Shown: positions 1-8,767, counted from the first letter of the stretch. The stretch is 64,000 bases of DNA from DATKQJ01 sp035534295 (GCA_035534295.1 DATLSE010000006.1:48116-112115); one strand, 5' to 3'. Made by a program: numbers and translations. Notes: generated by a model from the letters alone, not told the origin.

Positions 1-1
1 G

Positions 2-796
2 CTGGAGGCGCTCGGCGAGCGCGAGATGGCCATAATCGTTGCCCGCGGGGCCGCCGCCCTGGGCGCGGATCTGGGCCCGGGCAGTCTTGAGCTGCTGGTG
101 GAGGTGGCCCGGGGGGATGCCCGCAGTGGGCTCAACACGCTCGAGGTGGCGTTCGAGCTCTGTGGGCCGGGCCCACTGCTTGCGTCCCACGTGGAGGCCG
201 CGCTGCAGCACCGCCACCTGCTCTACGACCGGGCGGGAGATCAGCACTACGACATCGTGTCGGCGCTGATCAAGAGCATCCGGGGCAGCGATGCCGACGC
301 CGCCTTGTACTGGCTGGCACGCATGCTCGAGGCGGGCGAGGACGTCAACTTCGTCGCCCGCCGGCTCGTCATCCTGGCCTCCGAGGACGTCGGCCTGGCC
401 GACCCCCAGGCCCTCCAAGTGGCAGTGGCCGCGCAGCAGGCGGCACACCTGGTGGGCCTCCCTGAGGCCTTCCACATGCTCGCCCAAGCCACGCTCCACC
501 TTGCCCTGGCGCCGAAGTCGAACTCGGTTAAGACCGGCTACCAGCGCGCCGCCGGCGCGGTGCGGGAATCGGGCAACCTGGCCGTACCGGCGCATCTGCG
601 CAATGCCCCCACGGCTCTGGCGCGAGAGATGGGGCACGCCCGCGGCTACGTCTACCCCCACGATCAGCCGGGCGGCGTCGCCGCGCAGACCTACCTGCCG
701 GAGGCGATCGCGGGCGTCCACTTCTTCATCCCCGGGGAGAGGGACCGCGTTCCCCCGGGATCGACCCCGGCCACCTCCGATGGCGCCGACAGGTAG
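2..796 (+). CDS. rarA: Replication-associated recombination protein RarA (MgsA), C-terminal part
   Basis: The reading frame is already open at the first base, so the gene is cut by the window edge and its AAA+ ATPase core lies outside. What remains is the lid and the tetramerisation/clamp-loader-like C-terminal domain of the RarA/MgsA/WRNIP1 family. Typical pieces are DIVSALIKSIRGSD, ALYWLARMLEAGED and RRLVILASEDVGLADP, followed by the AVAAQQA helix and the YVYPHD block near the C-terminus. RarA acts at stalled replication forks and on single-strand gaps. The stop TAG is also the first three bases of a likely -10 box for the next gene. Family assignment is secure; only about 264 residues are visible. 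Confidence 0.93.
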   Translation: MEALGEREMAIIVARGAAALGADLGPGSLELLVEVARGDARSGLNTLEVAFELCGPGPLLASHVEAALQHRHLLYDRAGDQHYDIVSALIKSIRGSDADAALYWLARMLEAGEDVNFVARRLVILASEDVGLADPQALQVAVAAQQAAHLVGLPEAFHMLAQATLHLALAPKSNSVKTGYQRAAGAVRESGNLAVPAHLRNAPTALAREMGHARGYVYPHDQPGGVAAQTYLPEAIAGVHFFIPGERDRVPPGSTPATSDGADR

Positions 797-807
797 GATT
801 TGTCGCC

Positions 808-1428
808 GTGGCCGACGCACTCGTCATCTTCAAACCCGACTCCGCCCACCGCCTGGCCGCACGCGCGGCGATCTGGTCCTGGCTCGCCACCGGGCGGGAC
901 TGGAAAATCGAGGCCATGAGCTGGTTTCAGCCTCCGCGGGAGCTGATCGAGAAGCACTACGACTTCCTCGCCGCTCGCCCCTTCTTCCCCTGGCTGGTTG
1001 AGTTCATGAGCGCGCTGCCGCTGGTCGTGGGCCGGATCAGCGCCGAGCCCGCGACCCTGGAGCAGATGCGCTACGAGCTGGGCGAGACCCGCATCTTGGA
1101 ATCCCGTCCGGGCTCATTGCGAGAGCGCTTCGGCATCGGGGGCGGGGTCAACGTGCTCCATCTCTCCGACTCCCCAGAATCGGGGGCCAAAGAGACGCAG
1201 CTCTGGTCCCGACACCTTGACCTCGACGCCGAACCGATCGAACTAGACCGCAGCACGAGTCTTCCCGATCACACCTTCCATCTCCGCTCGCTCGCCGCCC
1301 AGTACGCGGCGGGGACCCATCGCGAGGCGGCGGCAGCGCAAATCGCCGAACTTTTGGGCCAGGAGTCGGATCTAGACCCGGTTCGGCTCGGCGTTCTGGT
1401 CCGCGTCGTCCTCGGCGCCTTCGCCTGA
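808..1428 (+). CDS. Nucleoside-diphosphate kinase-like protein with C-terminal extension
   Basis: Residues 5-135 follow the NDK fold: LVIFKPDS (canonical IKPDA), HYDFLAARPFF, a glycine/arginine segment GETRILESRPGSLRERFG, and NVLHLSDSPES, where N115 and H118 match the catalytic N-x-x-H-G-S-D motif except Gly to Leu after the histidine. NDKs transfer phosphate from ATP to NDPs through a phosphohistidine. The sequence is divergent, and about 65 extra residues with no recognised domain follow the core, so housekeeping ndk is not certain; a regulatory relative is possible. Start is GTG with no Shine-Dalgarno; TAGGAT at 794-799 lies 8 nt upstream, suggesting a leaderless mRNA. The 3' end overlaps the convergent MscS gene by 57 bp. 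Confidence 0.72.
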   Translation: MADALVIFKPDSAHRLAARAAIWSWLATGRDWKIEAMSWFQPPRELIEKHYDFLAARPFFPWLVEFMSALPLVVGRISAEPATLEQMRYELGETRILESRPGSLRERFGIGGGVNVLHLSDSPESGAKETQLWSRHLDLDAEPIELDRSTSLPDHTFHLRSLAAQYAAGTHREAAAAQIAELLGQESDLDPVRLGVLVRVVLGAFA

Positions 1429-1923
1429 GGCGGAGCGGCTCCGAATCACCAGCGCCTGGGAGAACAGATCGGAGTTCGGGACCACGATCAGGGATCCATC
1501 CTCTGCGCGCAGAAAGCTGACCCGCATCCTGACCTCGCTCACCACTCCCCGGTGTCCATCGACCTCGATGTCGTCGCCCACCCGCACGTTGCGCTCGAGC
1601 AGCACGTAGAAGCCGCTGACGAAGCTCTTGAAGATGTCCTGCAGGCCCAGGCTGGCGATCAGGGCGGCGACCAGGATCCCGCTCAGTCCGACCAGCTGGT
1701 TGCCGAACACGTCGGCCAGGAAGATGAAGCAGCCCACGATCAGGACCACGGTGTAGACCACGCGCCGGACCAGAGCGACCACGTCGGGGCGGAAGTGGCG
1801 CCGGAACAGATAACGGTCGGTAAGGCGGCGGGCGACGAAGGCCAGGATCAGGAATCCGACCACGATGGCCGTCCCCTTCAGGATCTCGATCAGGAAAACC
1901 GGGACGTGGCTCGCGAACTGCAC
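1372..1923 (-). CDS. Small MscS-family mechanosensitive channel
   Basis: A 183-residue protein with an N-terminal membrane helix (about residues 9-28), a second hydrophobic segment (about 52-72), then the pore-helix/TM3-like stretch VGLSGILVAALIASLGLQDIFKSFVSGFYVLLE that is diagnostic of MscS. The beta domain follows (VRVGDDIEVDGHRGVVSEV and VPNSDLFSQ). It is much shorter than E. coli MscS (286 aa) and ends soon after the beta domain, lacking most of the alpha/beta vestibule, as in minimal MscS-like channels. The likely role is pressure relief on hypo-osmotic shock. Its 3' end overlaps the NDK-like gene tail to tail; the L25 gene is upstream on the same strand, 32 bp away. Confidence 0.85.
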   Translation of the reverse strand: MQFASHVPVFLIEILKGTAIVVGFLILAFVARRLTDRYLFRRHFRPDVVALVRRVVYTVVLIVGCFIFLADVFGNQLVGLSGILVAALIASLGLQDIFKSFVSGFYVLLERNVRVGDDIEVDGHRGVVSEVRMRVSFLRAEDGSLIVVPNSDLFSQALVIRSRSASGEGAEDDADQNAEPNRV

Positions 1924-1955
1924 GAAGAGTGCCGCCGACGCCGGCGCGAGCCGGG

Positions 1956-2579
1956 CTAGCCCTCCTCGGACGCGGTCTCTGCTGCCTGGTCGAGGGCCGG
2001 CTCGCTCACCGCCTTTTCGTCAACCTCGGCCGCGCGACGCCCGGCGAGCTTGACGATGACCTCGTCGCCGTCGTCGAGCAGCGTGACCCCGGGCGGCAAC
2101 ACCAGGTCGGCGGCGCGCACGGCGTCGTCGATCTCGACCAGAGTCGCGGTCGACACCTCGATCAGCTCGGGGATGGCGGCGGGCAGACACTCCACGTGCA
2201 CCTGTTGCACGAGTTGAAGGAGCTCGGCGTCACCCCGACGGACCGCCTCCGGTTCGCCCACCACCAGGATTGGAACCTCGGTGTGGAGCTTCTCCCGCAG
2301 GCTCACCTGGTGCAGGTCGACGTGGATGGCCAGGCCATGGCGGGGCGAGATCTGGACCGCCTTGATCAGCACCTTGCTCATAGATCCGCCGTCGACCTTG
2401 AGGTCGACCAGCTGGGTGTGGCCGGCCCGGTGATAGACACGCTCGAACTCCTTGAAGTTCAGGCTCAGGGTGCGCGGCGCCACCTTGTGCCCATAGACCA
2501 CGGCGGGGATCATGCCCTCCCGGGCCAGCCGCCGGGCGCTCTTGCCCGTCTGCTGCCGAATTGCGGCCCCGATCTCCAT
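1956..2579 (-). CDS. rplY: 50S ribosomal protein L25/general stress protein Ctc
   Basis: A 207-residue two-domain L25 (TL5/Ctc type). The N-terminal 5S-rRNA-binding domain starts at residue 1, with the family signature GKSARRLAREGMIPAVVYGHK, followed by the long-form C-terminal domain (VPILVVGEPEAVRRGDAELLQLVQQVHVECLP). It binds 5S rRNA in the large subunit. Start ATG has a good SD (AGAGGAGATC) about 8 nt upstream, unlike many genes here. The acidic Ala/Glu-rich tail is common in the Ctc form. The 257 bp upstream (2580-2836) hold no gene I can support; on the minus strand there is only an AT-rich hairpin-like stretch around 2725-2745. Confidence 0.93.
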   Translation of the reverse strand: MEIGAAIRQQTGKSARRLAREGMIPAVVYGHKVAPRTLSLNFKEFERVYHRAGHTQLVDLKVDGGSMSKVLIKAVQISPRHGLAIHVDLHQVSLREKLHTEVPILVVGEPEAVRRGDAELLQLVQQVHVECLPAAIPELIEVSTATLVEIDDAVRAADLVLPPGVTLLDDGDEVIVKLAGRRAAEVDEKAVSEPALDQAAETASEEG

Positions 2580-2836
2580 GCCCGATCTCCTCTGATGAGT
2601 GTGGGGGCCAAAATGCCGGCCCCGAACGCTGGTCCGACATCACCATAGCAATTCGGCGCTCCTCCCGACCCTGGCCCACCGATGCCGGTGGGGCTCTCGC
2701 CCCCTCCCGAGGCCGAGTTGGAGCACGATTTAAAGCTCCGGCTCAGCCGCTTCGCCTCAAAGCGCAGGAGCAGGATGGACAGTGGGGCGGGAGCGAATGT
2801 AGCCAGCGCCCCGCAGCCCCGCGACCCCGCTCGAGA

Positions 2837-3277
2837 TCAGCTGGAGCTGCCCCCGTCCCCCCCCTGCAGCGCCGGTTGTCGCTCCCGGAGCCAGGAGACG
2901 ATGCTGTCCAGCGGGGTGCCCGGGGTGAATATCTCGGCCACCCCCAGGGAGCGAAGCTCGGCCGCGTCGCCGGGCGGGATGATGCCGCCGGCGAAGACCA
3001 ATACGTCGCTCATCTGGCGCCGCCGAAGCTCGTCCAGGACGGCGGGGATCAGGGTCATGTGGGCGCCGGAATGAAGCGAGAGCCCGATCACCCGGGCGTC
3101 CTCCTGCAGGGCCGCCTCGACCACCATCCCGGGGGTCTGGCGGAGGCCGGTGTAGATCACCTCAAAGCCGGCGTCGCGCAGGGCCCGGGCCACGACCTTG
3201 ACCCCGCGGTCGTGGCCGTCGAGTCCGATCTTGGCCAGCACGATACGCAGAGGGGCGGACGCCGAGGTGCGGACCAT
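2837..3277 (-). CDS. Methylmalonyl-CoA mutase small (cobalamin-binding) subunit
   Basis: This 146-residue protein is a free-standing B12-binding domain. It has the DxHxxG motif (D20-G-H22-D-R-G25), where His22 is the expected lower axial cobalt ligand, then GLSLHSGAH and a FAGGIIPP block contacting the nucleotide tail. It should combine with the separate large subunit (13799-15382) to form adenosylcobalamin-dependent methylmalonyl-CoA mutase, converting (R)-methylmalonyl-CoA to succinyl-CoA. The meaB chaperone gene lies 7 bp upstream on the same strand, supporting mutase rather than another B12 enzyme. The large subunit gene is about 10.5 kb away, whereas split mutases are often adjacent. Confidence 0.9.
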   Translation of the reverse strand: MVRTSASAPLRIVLAKIGLDGHDRGVKVVARALRDAGFEVIYTGLRQTPGMVVEAALQEDARVIGLSLHSGAHMTLIPAVLDELRRRQMSDVLVFAGGIIPPGDAAELRSLGVAEIFTPGTPLDSIVSWLRERQPALQGGDGGSSS

Positions 3278-3284
3278 GGGCGGA

Positions 3285-4214
3285 TTATGGCTCCCGCGGG
3301 GCCTGCGGTCGCAGGCGCTCCAGGAGGCGGGCAGCTATGACCCGAGGGTCAGAGCCCGAGAGGAGCTCGGGCTCCTCTTGAAGCCGGGCGCGAGCCTCTG
3401 ATCGGGCCCAGCTGGCGACCAGCTCCAAGACCTCGGCCTGGATCCGTTCGCGTCCCCGGCGGTCGCCCTCGCCCGCGGCAAGGTGGGTGCGGTGGCGCTC
3501 GATCGCCGACCAGAGCTCGGCCACCCCGCTGCCGGTGCTGGCCACGGTGCCGACCAGGGGGGGATGCCAGAGGGAATCGGGGGCATCGCGCAAGATCGAG
3601 TTCAGCTCACTCAGGGCGCGTGGGGCCAGGGCGCTGTCGGCCTTGTTGAGGCAGATCACATCGGCCACCTCCATCACGCCCGACTTGAGATGCTGGATGG
3701 AGTCGCCCAGTCCGGGCGCCAGCACGAGCACGGTGGTGTCGGCGAGCTGAGCCACCTCGAGCTCGGACTGGCCCACCCCCACCGTCTCCAGCAGCACCAG
3801 GTCGAAGTCGAAGCCGCCCAGCGCACGCACCACGTCCGCGCTCTGGGCGGTCAGACCTCCCAGGTGACCGCGGGCGCTGAGCGAGCGAACGTAGACGCCG
3901 GGGTCCTGGGCGTGGCGCTGGAGCCGGATCCGGTCCCCCAGCAGCGCTCCGCCGGTGTGGGGCGAGCTGGGATCGACCGCGATCAGTGCCAGCCTCAACC
4001 CCTGGCCCCGAAGCAGGGTCACCAGGGCATCGAGCAGCGTCGACTTGCCGCTCCCCGGCGGTCCGGTGAAACCGACGACCCGGGGCCGCGACCGGCCTCG
4101 GGCCAGGGCCATGGCCAGGTCGCGGTCGCCGTCCTCGATCCGGCTGATGGCGCGGGCCAGCCCGCGCACGCCCTGCAAGACCAGTTCAGAGGCGGTGGGC
4201 TCAGCTCGGCTCAT
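3285..4214 (-). CDS. meaB: Methylmalonyl-CoA mutase-associated GTPase MeaB
   Basis: A 309-residue G3E-family P-loop GTPase. Walker A is GPPGSGKST at residues 51-59, followed by a switch segment VDPSSPHTGGALLGDRIR, the block SLSARGHLGGLT, the Walker B-like DLVLLETVGVGQSE and the guanine-recognition motif LNKAD. MeaB loads adenosylcobalamin into methylmalonyl-CoA mutase and protects it from inactivation. The start ATG (MSRAEPTASELV) fits family length. It is co-oriented with the mutase small subunit gene 7 bp downstream, forming a tight two-gene unit. A small inverted repeat (gggtc/gaccc, 4216-4231) lies in the gap to the LCP gene upstream. Confidence 0.95.
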   Translation of the reverse strand: MSRAEPTASELVLQGVRGLARAISRIEDGDRDLAMALARGRSRPRVVGFTGPPGSGKSTLLDALVTLLRGQGLRLALIAVDPSSPHTGGALLGDRIRLQRHAQDPGVYVRSLSARGHLGGLTAQSADVVRALGGFDFDLVLLETVGVGQSELEVAQLADTTVLVLAPGLGDSIQHLKSGVMEVADVICLNKADSALAPRALSELNSILRDAPDSLWHPPLVGTVASTGSGVAELWSAIERHRTHLAAGEGDRRGRERIQAEVLELVASWARSEARARLQEEPELLSGSDPRVIAARLLERLRPQAPREP

Positions 4215-4250
4215 GGGTCTACAAAGACCCCGCTCCGCCCCGCCCGGGGC

Positions 4251-5708
4251 TCACTGGCCGATCCAGCGGAGCGCGAAGTTGCGCCCCATGACCACCACCA
4301 GGCCGCTGGTGCTGGCCCCCGGCGTCGGCGGTGGGGTGGTCGCGGTTGCGGTGACGAGGTCGGCGCCAAAATACTGCGCCAGCCATTTCGCGGTCAGTGG
4401 GTAGCGCCCGCCCGAATAGTCGTAGACGACCGAGCCGGTGGCAGGGCTGGAGCGCAGTGGAGTGCCGATGCGAAAGCCCAGCGGAGCCAGCGTCTGGGCC
4501 ACCCGCGAACCCATGTCGGCCAGGCTGAAGCTGGCGTTCACCAGCTCCACCGGGGCGGCCTCGGCGAGTACTGCGGGGTTGATGAAGACGCTGGCGAAGT
4601 AGCCCTGGATGGTGTGAAAGGTGGGGTCGACCGGGCAGAGCACGTATTCATTCCAGGGGCCGCAGCTGCCCGGCTGCTGGTAGAACTGCGCCACCAGATT
4701 GGAGTCGGTGAGCGCGGCCGAGCTGATCGCGGAGGCGGGCAGATGGGAGGAGAAGCGGTAGAGGGCGTCGAGGTCGCCAAGGCCCAGGTCGGTGATGAAG
4801 TTCTTCTGCAGCGCATCCATCAGGGCCGGCGCCCGGGTGATGACCCCAAGGGAGGTCGCCTTGAGCCGCATGGCGTCGAGCAGCTGGCGCTGACGCGCGG
4901 CGCGCGCAAAGTCGCTGGCCTGGGCGGCTTGGACGGCGTGACGCGATCGCGCCAGCTCCAGGGCCTGCTCCCCGTTGACCTGCTGGCAGCCGGCCTTGAA
5001 GTGAATGCCGCCAGGGACGTAGCCGTCGACGTAGTTCGGGTACTGGTTGTCGTCGAGTGGTCCGGCCAGGCACACCTGAACTCCGCCCAAGGCGTTGACC
5101 AGGTCTCGAAAGGCCTTGAAGTCGACGCCGACGAAGCCGTCGAAATGGATCCCGGTGATTGCCCCCACCGTCTGCATCGAGAGCCGGCCGCCAGCATCGC
5201 GGCTCGAGGCGACCTGGAATTGGGGCAGCTTACCGGGCCAGTTGGTGTCGTCCATACCGACCTCGTAGGCCACGTTGACCTTGTTCACCATCGGCTTGCC
5301 GCTGGCCCAGGCGTTGATCGGAACCATCAGGTCGCGCGGGACCGAGATCTCGAATGCGCGGCGCTGGGCAGGATCTATGGACAGCACCATGATGCTGTCC
5401 GTGAGCCAGGGGGCATCGTTCTCCGATCCCCCGTAGCCGAGCAGGAGCAGGTTCACGCGCTGGCCATGCTGAAGTTTGTAAGGGATGGTTCCGGGCTGCA
5501 GTCCACTTGCCTTGGCCAGCTCGCTGAGCGGGTTCCCCGAGCCGGTCGTGGCCCGGATCAGGTCCAGCACGCGCCATCCCGCCAGCCCCGAAAGTCCCAG
5601 GACCAGGACCAGGACCAGGGCCAGGATGGAACGCGGCGGACTCGGCGCTCGGCGCCGATACCTCGACTGGCGGGCCCGCATGGGCGGACCGGGGGGATGC
5701 TGCTCCAC
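4251..5708 (-). CDS. LytR-CpsA-Psr (LCP) family protein with LytR_C domain
   Basis: A 485-residue type II membrane protein: basic cytoplasmic N-terminus, one TM helix (ILALVLVLVLGLSGLAGW, about 28-45), then an extracytoplasmic LCP domain (about 80-300) with LLLLGYGG, TDSIMVLSI, ISVPRDL and a KVNVAYEVG block. The arginine-containing motif LARSRHA is also typical. The C-terminal 100 residues (VELVNASFSLADMGSRVAQTLAPLGF) match the LytR_C/VanY-like add-on. LCP enzymes transfer undecaprenyl-linked polymers to peptidoglycan or arabinogalactan, so this suggests a glycopolymer-decorated wall. Start is GTG; an in-frame ATG nine codons later is an alternative. A possible -10 TATAGT lies at 5808-5813. 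Confidence 0.88.
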   Translation of the reverse strand: MEQHPPGPPMRARQSRYRRRAPSPPRSILALVLVLVLGLSGLAGWRVLDLIRATTGSGNPLSELAKASGLQPGTIPYKLQHGQRVNLLLLGYGGSENDAPWLTDSIMVLSIDPAQRRAFEISVPRDLMVPINAWASGKPMVNKVNVAYEVGMDDTNWPGKLPQFQVASSRDAGGRLSMQTVGAITGIHFDGFVGVDFKAFRDLVNALGGVQVCLAGPLDDNQYPNYVDGYVPGGIHFKAGCQQVNGEQALELARSRHAVQAAQASDFARAARQRQLLDAMRLKATSLGVITRAPALMDALQKNFITDLGLGDLDALYRFSSHLPASAISSAALTDSNLVAQFYQQPGSCGPWNEYVLCPVDPTFHTIQGYFASVFINPAVLAEAAPVELVNASFSLADMGSRVAQTLAPLGFRIGTPLRSSPATGSVVYDYSGGRYPLTAKWLAQYFGADLVTATATTPPPTPGASTSGLVVVMGRNFALRWIGQ

Positions 5709-5882
5709 CTCGGATTGCTACCTCTTCACGGTGTGGGGGGACGCGATGCTGAATCGATGGCCGTCGGCGGCGCAATCGCCCCGGCCGGATGGGGCCGAGG
5801 CAGCAAAACTATAACGCAGGATCGCTCCCCGAACCGCCGTTTCGGGGGCGCACAGGGGCGGGCGCGAGGCCTCCGAGGTCTT

Positions 5883-7016
5883 TTACTTGAGCAGGCTGCG
5901 CGCGATGACCAGGCGCTGGATCTGATTGGTCCCCTCATAGATCTGGGTGATCTTGGCGTCACGCATCATCCGCTCCACCGGGTAGTCCTGGGTGTAGCCG
6001 TAGCCACCCAAAATCTGGACCGCGTCGGTGGTCACGCGCATCGCGGTGTCCGAGCAGAAGAGCTTGGCCATGGCTGCCAGGCGGGTCATATCGGGAGCGG
6101 CGGCGTCGACCATCTCGGCCGCGTGGTAAAGCAGCTGGCGGGCGGCCTCGATCCCGGTCGCCATGTCGGCCAGCATCCACTGCAGACCCTGGAAGGAGGC
6201 GATCGGCTGTCCGAATTGCCGCCTTTCGCGGGCGTAGGCGAGGGCGAAGTCCAGCGCCCCCTGGGCGATGCCCAGGGCCTGGGCCGCCACCCCCGGTCGG
6301 GAGCGGTCCAGGACCCCGAGTGCGAGCTTGAAGCCCTGGCCCTCAGCCCCGAGGCGGTTCTCGACCGGCACCGTTACCTCGTCGAACGCGATCTGGGCCG
6401 TGGGCGACCCGCGGATACCCATCTTGTGCTCGACCTTGAGCACCTGCCAGGGGCTGCGCTCGCGCTCCAAGACGAAGGCGCTGATCCCACTTGGACCGGG
6501 GCCCCCAGTGCGCGCGAACAGGATCATGGTCTTCGCCACGCTGCCGTGGGTGATGAACATCTTGGTCCCGCTGATCACGTACTCCGAACCCTGGCGCGTG
6601 GCCCGGGTGCTGAGGGCGGAGGCGTCGGAGCCCGCCCCGGGCTCGGTCAACGCGTAGCAGACAACCCGACCCTGGGCGATGTCAGGTAGAAAACGTCGTT
6701 TCTGCTCCTCGCTCCCGCCCAGGAGCAGGGAGTGCGCGCCCAGAGCCTGCACACCCAGGATCAGGGCCGAGCTGGCACAGGCCCGGGCGATCTCCTCGGT
6801 CGCCATGCAGACCGTGAGCGACGACCCGCTCACGCCGCCATAGGCCTCCGGCACGGGAATGCCGAGCACGCCATTGTCGGCGAGCAGCCGCTCGATGTCC
6901 TCGGGGTACTCGGCGCGCTCGTCGATCTCGGCCGCGCGCGGCGCGATGTGGTCGCGCACCAGTTCGCGCACGGTCTCCCGGATGGCCAGTTGCTCAGCTG
7001 AGAATCTTGTCTCCAC
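5883..7016 (-). CDS. Acyl-CoA dehydrogenase
   Basis: A 377-residue FAD-dependent acyl-CoA dehydrogenase with the full three-domain layout. It has an N-terminal helical domain (RETVRELVRDHIAPRA), the FAD signature CYALTEPGAGSDASAL and ISGTKMFITHG in the beta domain, and the C-terminal signature QILGGYGYTQDYPVERMMRDAKITQIYEGTNQIQ with the catalytic-base Glu in YEGT. It oxidises acyl-CoA to trans-2-enoyl-CoA and passes electrons to ETF; chain length cannot be told. Start is GTG, preceded by GATAAT (7025-7030) with an 8-nt gap and no SD, so probably leaderless and independently transcribed although only 9 bp from the membrane protein gene upstream. Confidence 0.93.
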   Translation of the reverse strand: METRFSAEQLAIRETVRELVRDHIAPRAAEIDERAEYPEDIERLLADNGVLGIPVPEAYGGVSGSSLTVCMATEEIARACASSALILGVQALGAHSLLLGGSEEQKRRFLPDIAQGRVVCYALTEPGAGSDASALSTRATRQGSEYVISGTKMFITHGSVAKTMILFARTGGPGPSGISAFVLERERSPWQVLKVEHKMGIRGSPTAQIAFDEVTVPVENRLGAEGQGFKLALGVLDRSRPGVAAQALGIAQGALDFALAYARERRQFGQPIASFQGLQWMLADMATGIEAARQLLYHAAEMVDAAAPDMTRLAAMAKLFCSDTAMRVTTDAVQILGGYGYTQDYPVERMMRDAKITQIYEGTNQIQRLVIARSLLK

Positions 7017-7025
7017 CGGGCCCGA

Positions 7026-8246
7026 TTATCGACCCTGGGCCACGCTCGCGAACTGGATCGCGAGCATGCTCCAGAAGACGAGCGCGAGGTCGTTCTTGAA
7101 ATAGGGGACGTCGACCAGTCCGTGGAGGCAGAAGCCGACGAGCGCGGCGCCGGTTCCAATGGCCAGCAACCGGGCCCAGGGTCCAGAGTTAAGACCGGCG
7201 CGCAAGGTGCGCACGGCCTGGGCCAAAAGCCAGACCACCGCCGCCAATCCGATCAGCCCGGTCTCGCTCCAGAAGTTCAAGAAGAGGTCGTGAGGATAGA
7301 TCAGGTTCTCGTGATAGTCCGGCGCCCGATAGGGCGCGAGGGCGTACTTGAAGCCGTCCAGTCCGGCTCCGGTCAGGGGGCGGTGCGAGAGCATATTCAG
7401 GCTTGAGCGCCAGAGCGCGCCGCGCAGCGCGATGGTGTTGTCAGGGCTATGGAAGTTGAGCTCGACCAGGACCCGGTGCCGAACCTTGCCGCTGGCCCCG
7501 AGCGCGGCCAGGGCCAGCGCCAGCAGCGCGCCCAGCACGCGCCAGCGCCAGGGATGGAAGAGGAATACGAACAGGGTCTCAGCCCCGAGCGCCAGCCAAC
7601 CGCCGCGCGACAGGCTGACCACGATGGCGGCAGCGAAGAGCAGGTACAGGGCGCCCGCGACCAATCGCTCGTCGCGCCGATCCGAATACACGGCCAGGGC
7701 CAGCGCGAGCGCGCTCAGGGGCTCGAGAAACAGGCTCACGTCATTGGCGCTGTTGTAGATCGCGACCGGGGGCGTGGTGGTGCTGAAGGTGCCCTGCATC
7801 AGGTGGCGGACGTCCACCCCGAGGTTGGCCAGGGCGGATACGGCTCCGGCCACCGCGAGGCCGGCCAGGAGCAGTCGAGCCCGCTGGCGGACGCGGGCGA
7901 TGGCGGCGATGACGACGGCCGCCGCCATGGGCTCGGCGAAGTACGCCTTCCAGATCCCCAGCGCCTTGATGTGGGTGGAGGCGGTGAAGACCACGCCCAG
8001 GCTCGCGCCCAGGAGCAGGAGCAGGCCCGGGAGCAGATACGGATTGCGCCAGGGCAGCTGGGACCAATACGCCAGCCCCCCGACCGCCAACGCGAGCAGG
8101 AGCAGGAGCTCGAGCAGGGTGGTGGGCAGGGGCCCCAGGTGGGGTCGGACCACGTAAAGGGGAAGCGCGGCCAGGGCCAGGGCCATGAGCCAGGTGGCCA
8201 GGCGCTGAATCGCGCTCTCGGCGCCGGGACCCTGGAGCTCACTCAT
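7026..8246 (-). CDS. O-antigen ligase/Wzy-type polytopic membrane protein
   Basis: About 406 residues with roughly ten hydrophobic helices, e.g. LPTTLLELLLLLALAVGGLAYW, VGALYLLFAAAIVVSLSRGGWLALG and LLALALAALGA. The Wzy_C/WaaL landmark is the periplasmic loop and following helix: RSSLNMLSHRPLTGAGLDGFKYALAPY and YPHDLFLNFWSETGLIGLAAVVWLLA, with a conserved G-G-D and H-N-x-F-L-like block. Such proteins polymerise or ligate lipid-linked oligosaccharides, in keeping with the LCP gene nearby. I placed the start at the ATG of MSELQGPG rather than an upstream ATG (8297): CATTAT at 8257-8262 sits 10 nt before it and there is no SD. Substrate is unknown. Confidence 0.75.
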   Translation of the reverse strand: MSELQGPGAESAIQRLATWLMALALAALPLYVVRPHLGPLPTTLLELLLLLALAVGGLAYWSQLPWRNPYLLPGLLLLLGASLGVVFTASTHIKALGIWKAYFAEPMAAAVVIAAIARVRQRARLLLAGLAVAGAVSALANLGVDVRHLMQGTFSTTTPPVAIYNSANDVSLFLEPLSALALALAVYSDRRDERLVAGALYLLFAAAIVVSLSRGGWLALGAETLFVFLFHPWRWRVLGALLALALAALGASGKVRHRVLVELNFHSPDNTIALRGALWRSSLNMLSHRPLTGAGLDGFKYALAPYRAPDYHENLIYPHDLFLNFWSETGLIGLAAVVWLLAQAVRTLRAGLNSGPWARLLAIGTGAALVGFCLHGLVDVPYFKNDLALVFWSMLAIQFASVAQGR

Positions 8247-8344
8247 GCCAAGGGCAATAATGCGGTGCGCAAGCCAGCCGAAGCCAGCGGCAGCCATCCA
8301 GGCGCTGGAATCGCGAGCGGCCCCCCCGTAGAATGGGCGCTCAT

Positions 8345-8767
8345 ATGGAAGCAGGTCCGCGCTACCTCGAGGGCACCACCGTGGGTAGCGGCCGCGACAT
8401 CATCGGGGTCCGCCGGGATCGGATCGCCGTCATCATCGAGCAGGGCCGCGAGATCATCATGCGAGCCAAGCACGACAAGATCCTGCCCGAGACCATCACC
8501 GGCGCCACGGCCGCGCTCCTGGTGACCATCTCCGGATACGGCGAGCCGCTGTCCGAGGGTCAGTGGCGCGAGTTGTCCGGGGTGGTCGGCGGCATCATGG
8601 CTGATCCGGCGTATGCCGATCTGGCCCGTCTCCGCGGGTTGGTCACCCCCGAGCAGTTCATCAACGTGGCCCGCAATCAGGGCTACGCCAAGTTCATCCG
8701 CCGCCTCGACGACGGTCGCTGGGTGTGCGAGCTCTCACCCAAACTGGAGGACGTCCCGGACGAATAG
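8345..8767 (+). CDS. Conserved-looking hypothetical protein (140 aa)
   Basis: I do not recognise the family. It is a soluble, mixed-charge protein with no signal or membrane segment. The first 60 residues read like a small beta-rich unit (DIIGVRRDRIAVIIEQGREIIM) followed by a helical half (WRELSGVVGGIMADPAYADLARLRGLVTPEQF) and a short aromatic-basic C-terminus (FIRRLDDGRWVCEL). Start: an ATG four codons upstream (8333) lies inside a likely -10 TAGAAT (8329-8334), so the next ATG (8345), 10 nt downstream of that box, is preferred, with a near-leaderless transcript. It is divergent from the O-antigen-ligase-like gene and convergent with an acyl-CoA dehydrogenase. GC-rich third positions support coding. 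Confidence 0.7.
   Translation: MEAGPRYLEGTTVGSGRDIIGVRRDRIAVIIEQGREIIMRAKHDKILPETITGATAALLVTISGYGEPLSEGQWRELSGVVGGIMADPAYADLARLRGLVTPEQFINVARNQGYAKFIRRLDDGRWVCELSPKLEDVPDE

Noticed and set aside
2580..2836. Possible tRNA in the gap upstream of the L25 gene
   Set aside because: The GGAGC-TTTAAATCGT-GCTCC hairpin has a ten-base loop and no T-loop consensus or acceptor stem nearby.
3483..6689. 1068-codon open frame on the plus strand
   Set aside because: It is antisense to meaB, the LCP gene and an acyl-CoA dehydrogenase, all with clear motifs. The translation is Gly/Gln/His/Arg-rich without domains; high GC at third positions keeps the antisense frame open.
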